Assembly: GCA_021396245.1 (NCBI GenBank) | Contig: WNYE01000004.1 | Span: 496,001 to 560,000, forward strand | Origin: Sporothrix humicola | Lineage: Eukaryota; Ascomycota; Sordariomycetes; Ophiostomatales; Ophiostomataceae | Direction: 5' to 3' | Length of the DNA: 64,000 nt | In this document: positions 35,888 to 47,900 of the stretch, piece after piece | Numbering within the stretch: position 1 is the stretch's first letter | Layout: every line of letters starts with the position of its first letter | Made by a program: the position numbers and the translations under genes | The notes under the pieces: generated by a model | Seen by the model: the letters and a program-made list of their open reading frames with translations, nothing else | Told to the model about the DNA's origin: nothing | Databases searched by the model: none

Positions 35888-35918
35888 CATAACCATGGGG
35901 CCAGATAAATCTGGTGTA

Positions 35919-35930
35919 TGTGTGTGTGTG
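35919..35930. repeat. TG dinucleotide microsatellite (6 units) in the gna-3 leader
   Basis: Six TG units about 32 bases upstream of the gna-3 start codon; read as CA on the sense strand. Likely within the 5' UTR. Confidence 0.8.
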
Positions 35931-38900
35931 TTTGTTGGCTGTGTTTTCGCTGCGCAGCTCTTTTCGTGCTGCTTCGTTTCGTGTTCGCTACTCTGCTTCG
36001 TTGTCCTGAGGCAGAGATCGTCGGAGTCGAAGGTGCTGCGTCTGATGGAGAGTCTGTTGGAGAGTCTTTTCTGAGGTGAGTAGCTATACTACACGAGGCA
36101 AAATCCCATGGGTAGCGCGGACTCGTGAGAAATGCTGGTAGATAATAGCTGGTCTCTTATGCGTCTCGAATTGACGACTATCGCGACAAAATTTCCCGGC
36201 CAATCTGCGCCCTCGTGGTGCTGCGGCACGATGCGAAAATAACCACCTGGTTGGCGACGAAATTACAGGCTCCGGGAAATAGAAAGAGGCAATTGAAAGG
36301 CGGCCGAGTCGTGGTCCCAAAGAGCTTTGTAGCGTATATAGGGGGTAGAAAGGCGGGATGCCGAATGGTAAAACGGGAAACGGGGAGAGACGGGTCAAAT
36401 GGTCAAATGGACCTGGCGATTAGGCTGGCCTCGAGCTGTGAGAGTCGGGAATTCGAGTGCTTTGCGCGGGGAGAGTCAACCGTGTTGGGCAAATGGCGCA
36501 GTGAGAATAGAGATAGAGTTTGGTTTTAAAGATATCGCCGCGCAATTGAGGTATCGTCGTAGGTTAGGATATGGGAAAGGAGATCGAGGGTCGCAGGATT
36601 CGTTGCACAAAGGACAAGAAAGGTGACAGAGGCTTTTAGAAGCGAGTTCGGGGAAGGATGGCTGGCGCGATGGGCAGCACCGAAGTCGTTTTTGGGGCTG
36701 CCAGTGCTGAAGAAAACAGGTGGACCGTGATAAGCTAATGAAAACACCCTGGTGGAGAAGAGGGCGATGGGCGCTGAGGGCGATGAAGAGAAATGGCAGA
36801 TTGAAGCCGAAGCGACAATTTGTCCAAGAACCTTGCGATGGTGAGAAAAGCAAGATCTCTCTGGGAGTTTGTAGGGTGAGAAGTCCGCTCTTCGAGTCGT
36901 CTGGGCAGAAAGAAGGAAGAGGAGGCGGAGGCGACGGAGTGAGAGAGGAAGAAAGACAGAAAGGGACTAAATGGTTAGCCTGGGTGGTATTTTATTTATT
37001 TTATCCATTTGCTTTTTGTCATGGGGTGTGGTTGTACACTGTAAGATGTGCCTTTTCTAGGCGGGAGGACAAGGGAAGACGAAAAAAGGCAACAGAAGAT
37101 CACAGCGAACGAGAGAAGAGGCTGCAAAAAGACACAGAGAGAAAAGGAACAAGTCGAAAACGGAAGGGCAGAAATTAAAAACGACAGGACAAAAAATATG
37201 GGCAATAGAATATGGAATTCCTGGAACGGTGTAACACAGGGAAATTGAAAAGACGGGAAGAAGAAGAGAGCGAGATGAAGGGCTGAAGGGCAGATGAACA
37301 GCGGGAGCAAAAGAGACTTGAAAACAGAGTCCAGAGAAATGGCGAGGCGGTAAGAAGGGCCAAGAGGAGGACAAAAAGGAAGCAAAAGAGGGGGAGAAAC
37401 TATGAACGTAAGATGTGCACGACACAAAAGAGACGACAGTAAAGGAAAGCCCATAGACGGGCCGGGCGACCAAGACAACAGAGGAGACACCGGTGACAGA
37501 ATGAGAAACAGCGGAGACGACGAAACGCTTCAAAACTCACAAGAGTGTCTAATGCGAGCCCGGAGGACCTGCACAGAGAAAGAAAATGGCAACGGAAGAA
37601 CCAGTAAAAAGTGTTTACAGAAGCGAAACGGGACCGAACGTCCGTGCGAGTGGAAGGGCGTGCGGTGTGGGTGGTAGCATAATACACGGAAAGAGGAGAT
37701 GACGAGAGCGAGAAGGTGGGCGAAGAGGCGAAAAGAGGCGATGGAGAGAGGTCGAAAAGATGCAGATTGAGGGGAAAAGAAAGATCGTGAGGATGGCGAT
37801 ATGCAAGGTCCAGAAGTTAAAAGGGGACCAGGACGAAAGAAGAGGGCAGAAAAGGAAAGAGACAAAGATTACAGAAACAACGATACAAAGACTCCAAAGG
37901 AAACAGCATACAATAGGAAGGTGCGCCTGAATGGCGAGCACACCTTGTTCGAGCTCTCGGAGGGAATGAGCGGTCGGATTGTGAGCCAAAAAGGAACCCA
38001 AAAGGAACCAACAGTCAAGAGAACTGGCGGCAAGCTGCTGTGAGGGAAAGAGCGACGAACCAGGGTCTGATAGAGCTGCGCAGGTGTGGGGAACCCACCA
38101 ACCGAAGAGCTCAAGAGGGGTGGCAAGGGCAAGAACAGCATGCTGAAGAGAAACCCCAGGCGCCAATAGCGCTTAGACATCGAGCAGAGAGATACGGAGA
38201 ACAGGGCTACGAGAGCACGAATACAGGCGACAGCTCCGGGCGCACACCCACACTTGTATGCAAGCGACACCACGCACATGCCTTCGGGGCGGTCGAGCTT
38301 TCCCGGGGAATAGTCGGATGTGCGTGTACAAGGAAGGCACGACCGAGAGGAACGGGTGTGATTTGGTATCCAGCAAGTCTCGACAGAAGGTATGGGGCCA
38401 CAAAAGCCAGGAAGGCGCGAGGAAACAACGATGGGAGAGGTAAGTAAAACTGAGTACGATTATATCTCGCATCGTGTGCCAGGGACGGCAGGTGAGAGGC
38501 GATCCAGCGCTTCGTGCTTTCCTTCAGTTAATTCCTTTTCGCTGAGCGTGCCCCGCCGTTGATTTGTTCTTCAGTGCACCACGCTTCTCCAAGGAACGAT
38601 CGACATCCAAGTGAACACAGCTGTCCGGCGTATTACACGCACATCTTCCGAATAGAAGCGTGATAGAACAGGCAGAGGGCCAGAAGCAAGAAGCCACAAC
38701 CCATCAGACCAAGAACATGCAGATCAAGTGCGCCTTGGCCTAAGCCAAGCCAGCCACCGAAGCAGAAAAGGAAGCCGCGCAGCCGCGTTAGAAGGTTCTA
38801 CACAGGGAGACTTTTTACTGCTGGTTCGCACTTTCCCTTGCCCTGAGCCTATTATCCAAAAGATGCAGGAGCGATTTTCGTTGTTCTCCTTCTATCTTCG

Positions 38901-40890
38901 AGCCCGGTCGCTCTTTCCACGATTAGGACGAAGATCGGCCATTTTCCAGTAGTGCTCTTCCCTTTTCTCGTTGGCGCTGATTTTGGCTTGGTGTAGTGGT
39001 ATCTTAAACTCGGTACGTCGTAGTAGAATACTGAGAACAAAGCCACCATCGCCACGCCGCTACTTTTTGCAACATCAACGGCTCGCTCGGCATGCAGGAC
39101 CCAAGACGCCCGAAACGGCCCTGCCTCTCTCCGTCCTAGAACCATTATCTTAGCAAAGCGGCACGCGGTAGTCGAGGATCGAGGTCAGTGGGCGCTGCAT
39201 TGTGCCGCCTGACCTGCCCTGGCTTAGTGGTCGAGGCCAAGGAATTGAGCCTTTCGAAAGTTTCGTGGAAGGGACAGAAAGAAACGGGCGAGATGCAAGA
39301 ACCGGGCAAACGATGTGCGAACAATGGTGCACCTTGCATTAGCTGGCAACTTGGGGGCAGAGCACACATGTTTCCAACAGCCAACATACAGTGACAGAGT
39401 GACGAAAGGCACTGCTTGGGGTTTTCCAACGCCACCCGGCACATCTTGTGCCCGCCTCTCCGGATGTTTTTTGTTGTTTGGTTGTTTTGTGACCCCGTTG
39501 CGGCTCGAGGTCATCCAACTGACATCTTGTCGTTGCATTTTCTTCCGTTTTGCTGCATAACCCGTTTTTCGTCTCCCACTGTGACAATGTAAAGTTGCAT
39601 TGTCACCAAAATCTTTCTCGTTTTCTTGCTGGTTCTCCCCTCACTTCTCTATTTTCTGCCCACCAGCCTCCTCTGACCTCCTTTCCCTTACCTGATTGTC
39701 ACACTACTAGCTGCAAATCGCACCAAATCAACAGGCCAGTTCAGTTTTGCTGTTGGCCCAGACCAGAAACCCCTCTCTTGCTCTTCCTTCTTTCTTGCCA
39801 GTCAACATCCTCTTGATCTTTTCGGTCTTGGGTTTGGTCTCTTCTCTCTTACGAACCCCCCCCTGGCCTATCGAGCCTGGCCAGGCCAAAGATGGCATGG
39901 CGCCGCGCACATGGCGCCCCTGCTCAGGTGGAACAGGGGTATTCTGAAAAGTCAAAAGACCAGACAAACCAGACAGCATAGTGAAAAAAGAAGACCGAAT
40001 GAACCGTTGACAACTGCCCTGGAACCGAGCCACAGATGCCAGGCCAAGTCAGTTCAAGACCCTGTCAATTTTTTATGGGACACCGGTGAAGAGAAAAGGA
40101 CGCCAGAGACGCCAAAAAGCTACCTCACAACCCCCCTTGTCAAGGCGGCGAACAGGAAAGATACACACAAACTGCAAGGAAAGTTCAGAGGAGAAAAGCT
40201 CCGTAGCTGTCTACGTTTCCAAACAGGGGTTGCGATCCAGATCAAACAGGGAGCGCAGTGCACCCTCTGAAAGACACAGGAAACGGTGTCAGAAGCAAGA
40301 GAAATGCACAGCTAAAGCGAATGGCATAAAATTTGGCCTGCCCATTTGCTTCAGCTTGGACGATTCCCATTCAGTTATGAAGCAAAAGCTGGAGCACAGC
40401 TGAGGTGCACAGGTCCCACGATGACGAGGCTCTTTGACGATGGATGACCCCCATGCTTTTTTTCTCCTGTCTCTTGATGGAAATTGCTAATACCATCACG
40501 CGATTTCAGCTGAAGAGCTGAGTGAAAGGATGATGGACAAGCTCTCCAATAAAAACGTCACAAATGATGAAAGGATTCGTGGTGATGAAAAGAGAAGCCT
40601 CTTCACTTCGCTTGACTTGATTGAACCAGGATACGTTTGTATTTTTTACGCCCGGATCTGTTTTCTCGCGTGGCCAGAGTCCGTTCACTGGTCCTGTTCT
40701 TTGGTTCTCACATTTTCTGGTTCACTGTCTGTTTTCTCACCCTCGCCTTACTCTCTCACACACACATACGACGTACTCTCAACACGTATTTGAATTCTCG
40801 CCCTGCCCTGCCATGCCTTTCTTTCAATTGGTGGCGTTTGTTGTGGTGACGGATCACAATCCCACCTAGCCATCCCCGATCGAACACACT

Positions 40891-40934
40891 GAAATAAGAA
40901 AGCAGGAAATAAGAAATACGGAGTAAGAAATAAG
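40891..40934 (+). repeat. Three spaced copies of GAAATAAG around a TACGGAGTA word
   Basis: GAAATAAG at 40891, 40906 and 40927; TACGGAGTA at 40917-40925 lies between the second and third copies. Intergenic. Confidence 0.8.
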
Positions 40935-41323
40935 GAAATGCAGAATCATACACACAGGTGGCTGGCTACCGCGTGGCATTTCCCTTTTTTCACATTTTGT
41001 GTTTCTTTGGTTCCGTGATACGTCTCCTTCCCACCCCCTTTATTTTCCACGTGTTTTTCATGAACAGGGCGTGTCGGAAGGAAAATGAAAGCAAGAAAGG
41101 AGGCCAAAACAAATCGAGAGCTGAGAGGAACCTCAAGAAGAGGCAGGAAGAGGCCGAAGAAGAAAGTCTAGATGCAGCTTTCTTTTCTTTTTTTCTCTCG
41201 CCGATGCAGAGTCTCCATCCCTCCTGAAACCGGGGGTTGCATCTCAGGGTCGCCCACACGTGCAATCTCGTTGCATGATGAGGAAAAAGAAACAAGATGC
41301 AGACGAGAAAAGGGGCCATGAAC

Positions 41324-41341
41324 AAAAATAAAAATAAAAAT
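41324..41341 (+). repeat. Three tandem AAAAAT hexamers
   Basis: Perfect (AAAAAT)3 at 41324-41341 in the 9-kb intergenic region. Simple-sequence repeat, no inferred role. Confidence 0.85.
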
Positions 41342-44300
41342 AACACAGGACAAACACAAAACAAGCCGATGCATGTTCCGGCCACGACGTAAACAGTTTA
41401 CTGTCATGGACGATGGAAGATGGGAAGCATTGGCAAAGACGCTAGAGGAATGCAGATGCAGGATTAGATGCAGAAAGCGTGTTACAGGAACAACGCAAAG
41501 ACGTATTTCTACGGACAAACAGACAAAGAAATGAGATGCAGAGCACAAACCAGGGAAAAGAAAAGAAAAAAAACCCGACATCCGTGCTCCGGGGCAGGCA
41601 TCCGGAAAAGGTGGTGTCCTCAAGCAAGTACTCAGGTCCGAGCTGGCCACGGTGATTGTGTGCATCTAAGCGAGGGAGGGGAAATGCTCAACAACGATAA
41701 CAAAATCAAGGTGTTGGGAGTCTACAAGGCCTAGTTTTGACATCACGAGAGCCAAAGTCAAAAGCAAGAAAAACTAGATCTCGGACGAGATGCATAAATG
41801 GGCAAGCACACCGAGTTTGCAGATCGTGGACATCTATGGAATAGGGCGAGAGAGATGTACTTTCAGAGTTGCATTGATCTTTGGAGAAAGTTGGCCTTGT
41901 CAAGTGCAAAATATCCACGTCTATCATCGAAAGCTTGAATATTTATCAAGGCGAGAAAGCAAAAAGAAAAGAGGAAGAGAACATGAGACTCAAAAGTCTA
42001 GATCGGTTGGTACCCTAACGTAAGCCTCTGTTGAATCCTCGTTGAATTCTCGGTATATGTCACCATTTATACCTCAACAGAATCTCTCTTACATATGCTG
42101 ACTCGACAGTTACTGGCCATTGTATATAGTGAGGCAAGAAGACAAGACGAAAAGCTGGTGCTTGCACTTGTTCGTCTTGATGTCTTGATGTGATACAGAC
42201 CAGATTTCTAAATTCTAGGGTCACAAACCCCACAAATGTATGGGATCAGGGGTTTTGGATGGCATGAGAAAAGAGAGAAAGAGCTTGAAAGAAAAAGGTA
42301 CGATAGTACGACTTGCATCAGTGCAAAACTCTTCAAGCCGTCCCCCAGAACCGGTCGATCATCACCGTCTCGAGTGGCCCAACAACCAGATTTTCGGTGA
42401 GTATTTGTATGGAGTACAGGCTGAACTCTTACAACTGCCTTTTTCGCGAACCACGAACCGACCCCAAACGGTAAACGACGACTCGTGTGTACCTGATCGT
42501 CCGGGATTCGCACTACTTTTTGTATGCTTTCCCCCAATCGCCCCCTATTTCTTCAGACGCGGAGAAAGACGCCAAGAAACAACAGACACAGCTGCTCGTA
42601 GACAATAACTTGTCAAACGAGACTTGTTGACAGTAAGGTAAGTAAGTACGTAGATCAGCAGGCAAGTGACCGTACGAAGGCGCATGTTTACGTACCTTAG
42701 CGTATCTTATTATTCACGATTTATATCCCCGCAAATGTGCATCAGCAGAAAAGAAGAAAAAAAAAGGTTGTCGGCCGGCAAAAGAGGAAGCTGAGTTGAG
42801 AATGCCTGCCCAGGCCTGTCAAAAAGCAACTCCAAAAAAAAGCCCTCACCCTCCAAGAAGTTGATCTAACAGATGAAGGATTTTTTGTGTCCTGGTCACA
42901 GCTCAGGCGGAGAACAGCACGACAAGCCGTGATCCGAAGCAAGCCCGAAAATATACGAAGTTTTAGTAGAAGCTGATCAGAGCTGAGCAGGGTTGGGGAG
43001 CACGGTCTTGTGAAGCTGAAGATGAGATGAGATGACACTCTTGATACTGACATTTCAGACCAAAATACTCACCTCAGAACGGAGCTGTCGGTACGCCTTC
43101 GTTCCTTCCTGTCTCCGTCTTTCAGTGTTCTTTCTTGCCTTATTTTTCTTCGTTTTCCGCTCTTTCCCTCATTCTTCTCTGCATCTACTTTGCAGGAGTG
43201 ACCACAAGACCCTCTTCCTTTCGTCTTGTCAGGTCTTGTCAGTAAGCACTACGCCAGCTTTCCGCGCGGCTTTGCTTCTTCGTCCCCTCAGTAGCGCCTT
43301 CTCCTCGCTGCAGTTGCCCTGCAAGAGAAGGGAAAGGAATCTTTCTAGAACAATTTGGAAAAGAGGAAAAGAGGAAAAAAGAGGGGGCGGCGGCGATCAA
43401 TTCTGTTGTCTTGTCTTCTGTTCGTATCTCGGCCTCCTTTTCTCTTTTTTTTGTGAGACTTTTTTTCTTTTTCTTGCCCTCGTCTCCAGCCTCTTTTCCT
43501 CCTATCGAATCATCTTGCCAGCACATTAGCTGCAGCTAAAGCCTTCCAAAAAGTGGGCAGAAAGTGGGCTGAGGGAAGGAAAGAGGAGGGCTGCTGTGCT
43601 GTTCGCATGTTCCTTCTTGGAAGCAAGGCGAAGCAGGGCAACAGTTAACGAGCAGACGAGCGAGACAAGGTGTTAAAAAAGTTAAGAGAAAGAGAGAGGT
43701 TGTGAGGGTACCCGAATAGGAAGGAGCAAACGACATTTTCAACAGCGATTGCTCTTGTATTGTTTTCTAGCTTCACTATTGAGCATGTCCCCTGTCACGG
43801 CCGCTGCCCAATCACCAGCTCTACTCTCCAACTTCTAAACGTTCGCCTTGTCGCCCCAGAGGAATACCCACCGAGGCCTTGGAGGGCAATTCTTTGTGGA
43901 TCTGGGGAGCCTTTGCTGTTAGTTATCTTGTGGGGTTGGAGGGTTAAAAACACCTCACATGAGAACGTAAGAGGAATGTTGTTTTGCTTCGAGCAGTTTG
44001 TATCTATTAGTTGTATACGGAGTACATTGTTGTATCGTTTTATCGTAGACTACGGTGGTCTAGACGCTGCTAGTTTAATACACCCCCTTTGAGACTATTG
44101 CAATGTGAAGCACGCCTAAAATATGGATATCAGTTGAATTTCGGAGAATAAATGAGGGAAGAGGAAAAACCGTTACGAGACTATCTCTTACAGGCAAAGC
44201 CATTCGGTGTTGTAAGCTGTTTAGTTCAGCTGCCGGTGCCGATGCAGAATCCAGGGGAACAAGTAGCACATGTCGGGATGAAAACGAAGTGAAATCAAGA

Positions 44301-44901
44301 CCAGTTGCCTTTTCTGCACAGTAAGGCTCATGATATCTTTATTTCGAGAAACCGAGATCCCAGGTTTCTTCTGGCGTCATTTAAGCTTTCACGAGCCTCG
44401 CGACCCCTGCATATTATCACCTCCATATCTTCGACATGTGAAGATGGGTCTTGTTGAAGCTTGTCAAAACTACGATTAGAGGTAAGCTGGTAAAGACGTC
44501 TTGAGAACATGTTTCTCGTGAATAATGAACTGTACTGTAGCTTTACATTGCTGTTGTATCTACTCCTGTAGTCTTCTTCATATGGCTCCGCTATGAAGCA
44601 GTGAAAACAAAAAGAAAAGGGCCAAACCCAATCATCCCAACGCATCAACTCCCCAATAAAAAGGCCGGTTCAAAAAAGAAGGGTAAGGGGGGGGGGTATT
44701 CATCCACTGCAAAAATAAGGCAATGGCAATGACAAAAACGTAAGCAAAGGCAAGAAAAGTTGACAAGAAAAGGGCAATTAAGAATATGAATAGAAGGCGA
44801 GATAAAAGATCACCAAATGTGACGCTCAAAATATGCAACTCAAAATGAAAGACTCCACCGTCTCAAAAACGTCATCTTCATGCAGTACTCCTCAGCGTGG
44901 T

Positions 44902-47900
44902 TTATGACTGCCGCATCCGCTCGCGGTACGCCATGAACTTGCGCACCTCATCGTCGTGCCCGGAGCATGAGTCCGACCACCGCGCACGAACCTCCTCGTC
45001 CTGCTCCATCCAGTCCAGGTACCGGTTGATGCCGTCGTTGTCGCCGTCCGCCGACGTGAGCCAGCCGAATTCGCCGTCGCGGCGCTGCATCTCAATGTCG
45101 TGGCGGCGCGCCTGGAAGTGGTCGACATACAATGTATTGAAGGCCTGCCACTCGAGCATGTAGTGGCGGAACTCGGTGACGTACTTGTCCCAGGCCGCAG
45201 CGGACGGGTGGAGGCCGGGCACGCCCAAAGCCGTAGGCGGGTGGGGCGCGACGGGCGGTTTGGGGAAGTTGATGTTGCGGCGGGACCGGCTACGGCTGCG
45301 TGCAGCTCGTGCGGCGTTGCTGGCGCTCCCCGCTGCAGTTGTTGTCGAAGTAGGATTAGCCGACGCCGCCTTGCTCTCAAACGGCAGGTTGTTCTGCAGG
45401 TCGCCAAACGAGCCCAGGCCGGCACCGGCATTGCCCTGGATGCCCGACTTGTTCTCTGCAAACGGCTCGACCTTGCGAATGTCCGACAGCGTGGCGCGGA
45501 ACTCGTCTGTATCTTCTGAGCCACCGGCGTTGAGACCGGCAAAGCTCGGTTCGGGCTTGGCGGCCGATGATGAGGCGCCCGCTGCGGCAGCAGCTGAGGT
45601 CGTGGCGGCCTTGTTGACATCCCCTGCTCTCCACTCCGGCCGAGTTGGTTCCACGGGAATGTTGCGAGCACCATTCACCTGTGGATCAGGGCTGGACAGG
45701 GGAGCACCGCCTGTTGTATCCGTCCCCGAAGATCCCGCTGGTCTGGCTGTATCGGCAGCAGAACCTGCTCCATTAAATGTAGGCTCCGCGGCAGGGGGTG
45801 AATCAATGTCCATGGCGACTGGGCTGGCGAAGCCGCTCATGTCCGGCTGCTCTACCGGCTCTTGTTTCCGGAATTTTGTCCCAGGCTCAGCGTCAGCTGC
45901 AGATCCGCCAGCCTCGTCATCGCTGTCGCTCTCAATCACAATATACTCGCGAGGAGCAGCCGGGTTGGTCGGGGCCGCCGTGTTGGTCCGCTGGATCGGC
46001 TTGGGCTTCTTGATAGGACGCGCCTTTTGCTGAGTCGGCGTCGGCTGCCGGGGCGGCAGGTTGGGCGGTTGCTGACCAGTCCTTGGCACAAAGTGCTCCG
46101 AGCCGATCTGCTCGGCCCACCGTCCCGGGTTGAAGTAGTCGGTCGTTGTCGTTGTGTTTCCCTTTTGCTTGCCACTGGCTCCATCGGCCACGCCCACAGT
46201 CGAAGATGCCGGACTAGGGTCCTGGGACTGGGGAGGCTGTTGAGGAGGAGGTGGCGGCGGCGGTGCGTTGCCGTCTGGCTTCGGAATCGAGCCACTCTTG
46301 CCGGGAGACCGCCGACCGAGACGGCTGCCGGACTGAGAACGGCGAACACGCGAGGGGAAATCGCCGTTAGATTCAGCTTCACTGCCGCCGGCACTAAACG
46401 CCCAGGCCGCATTGGCCTTCTCACCGGAAACAAATCGGGTGTTGATATCTTCGACACTGTTTCGCGTAAACGGGTTCGTTCTCTCTTGGTCGGAAGGTGT
46501 GCTTGGCACGCTGAACACGTCATCGTCGAGGGAGAGGTTGGAGCTAAAAGGGTAAAATACAGTGTTAGCATGACTGCGATATTTCTGGCTTGTGTGTTGC
46601 TGTTCATTGAAAGGGCCGCAGCTTGGCACGGTTCCGCTCCTGAGACGGTGGCGGCTACCACTGGAGAGAGGTCTGTCAACCGCTCTGCCTGCTGCAGAAC
46701 CATCTTTTGAGACCGCCTGGCCTGCCAACTTCGCATGGCCCGGCTTGGTCTCGGACCTGGACTGGGACTGGGACTCGGACTTGGAGTCGCTGGCAGCTGG
46801 CTTGTATACCTTGATCTTGCTGACAAGGTTCTTGAGAATGTTGAATTGTTTGAACTCGACAGAGTTCATGCCAGCCACCAGCTTTTCATCTTTGTTGCCA
46901 CTGTCGTAGACGCTGTTGAAGGTCTTGTTTCTATCTCCACTGGAAGATTCTTTGGTGGCTTTGGTGGCAGAGGCGCGCCGTTTAGGTTCAGGCCACTCAG
47001 ATTTGGGGGGCGTGTGGGCGATGGAGGGAGAGCTGCTGATTGTAGCCTCTCCAGCAGGCTCTCTACATGCCATGTGCCGCTGGGCTCTGGCTCTCTCGTC
47101 ACTCATCATGGCCTCTTGGGCCATTCTTGCCTGAGAGACATATGGTTCTTGTTTTGGGTATGGATACTGAGCAAAGGAAGGGGTGGCATACAAAATAGGT
47201 TTGCTTTTGCCGTTCTGAGGCGTGTTGTTGTTTGCTAAAAAGTAACATGTTAGCTTTTGCAAGTTGAAATGAGGGTTGTATAGGAGTCCTACCTGTCGAC
47301 TTGTCGTTGGATGCAGCAAAGGGATTCGATTGCTGCTGTTGTTCTCCCTGCATTCTCTGGTACTGCTCTTCGAACCGAGGCATCTGCGAGGACGCGCCGG
47401 TCCTCGATGCCCTTGAGGCACCTGGCCGTGACCGGGCACGAGGAGCACTGGTGTTGGCGGATGGCGAGGCCGCCGCCGCCTCTTCTGACGCTCCTGCCGC
47501 TTCTGCCGCTGCCCACGCTGCCATTCCGGCGGCTACGCCTCCAGCAGCTGCCGCTGCGGCCGCACCTGTCCCACCGCCGTCCCTCTTCCTAGCAGAGGCC
47601 GTGGCTTTGGCGGCATTGTCAGATTCGTCAGGAAGGCTGGAGCTCCGACGCCGGAATTCGGGTTTTGCTGCTTGCGGGTTTACTGTCCGGTGACTCCTAG
47701 TCCGGTTCAAATCTGCCGCAGCAGGTACGCCATCGAATGGGTTGAACTTTTCGCCACCGTGTGTCTGGTAAGGCGTACTTTGGCGAGAATCAAAGAAGGA
47801 CTCGTCAGAACGGTTGCGGGGTTCGCCGTTTGTCGGTTCAGGCGCAGCTGTGGTGGACTTTCTCCGTGGTTCGTTGCTGGCAGGGTTCTTTTCTGCCGGT

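Larger units (their letters stand above)
35888..44901. other. 9-kb intergenic region upstream of gna-3
   Basis: The largest gap in the window. A TG microsatellite lies at 35919-35930 just upstream of gna-3. From about 36560 to 38450 the + strand is very purine-rich, so the gna-3 sense strand is C/T-rich and all three of its frames stay open for 100-180 codons; the predicted peptides are low-complexity Ser/Leu/Phe/Pro and not credible proteins. Around 43080-43520 the + strand becomes C/T-rich instead. Short words GAAATAAG (three copies, 40891-40934) and AAAAAT (three copies, 41324-41341) occur. I find no conserved protein-coding exon, tRNA or 5S gene, but a non-coding RNA or long leader cannot be excluded. 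Confidence 0.45.

Noticed and set aside
36996..38279. Several 130-180 codon frames on the - strand upstream of gna-3
   Set aside because: They overlap in all three frames and are Ser/Leu/Phe/Pro-rich, as expected from a C/T-rich strand that rarely makes stop codons; no conserved motif.
45176..46033. 285-codon + strand frame opposite the J-protein gene
   Set aside because: Shadow of the low-complexity sense coding region; no domain and no splice-independent support.
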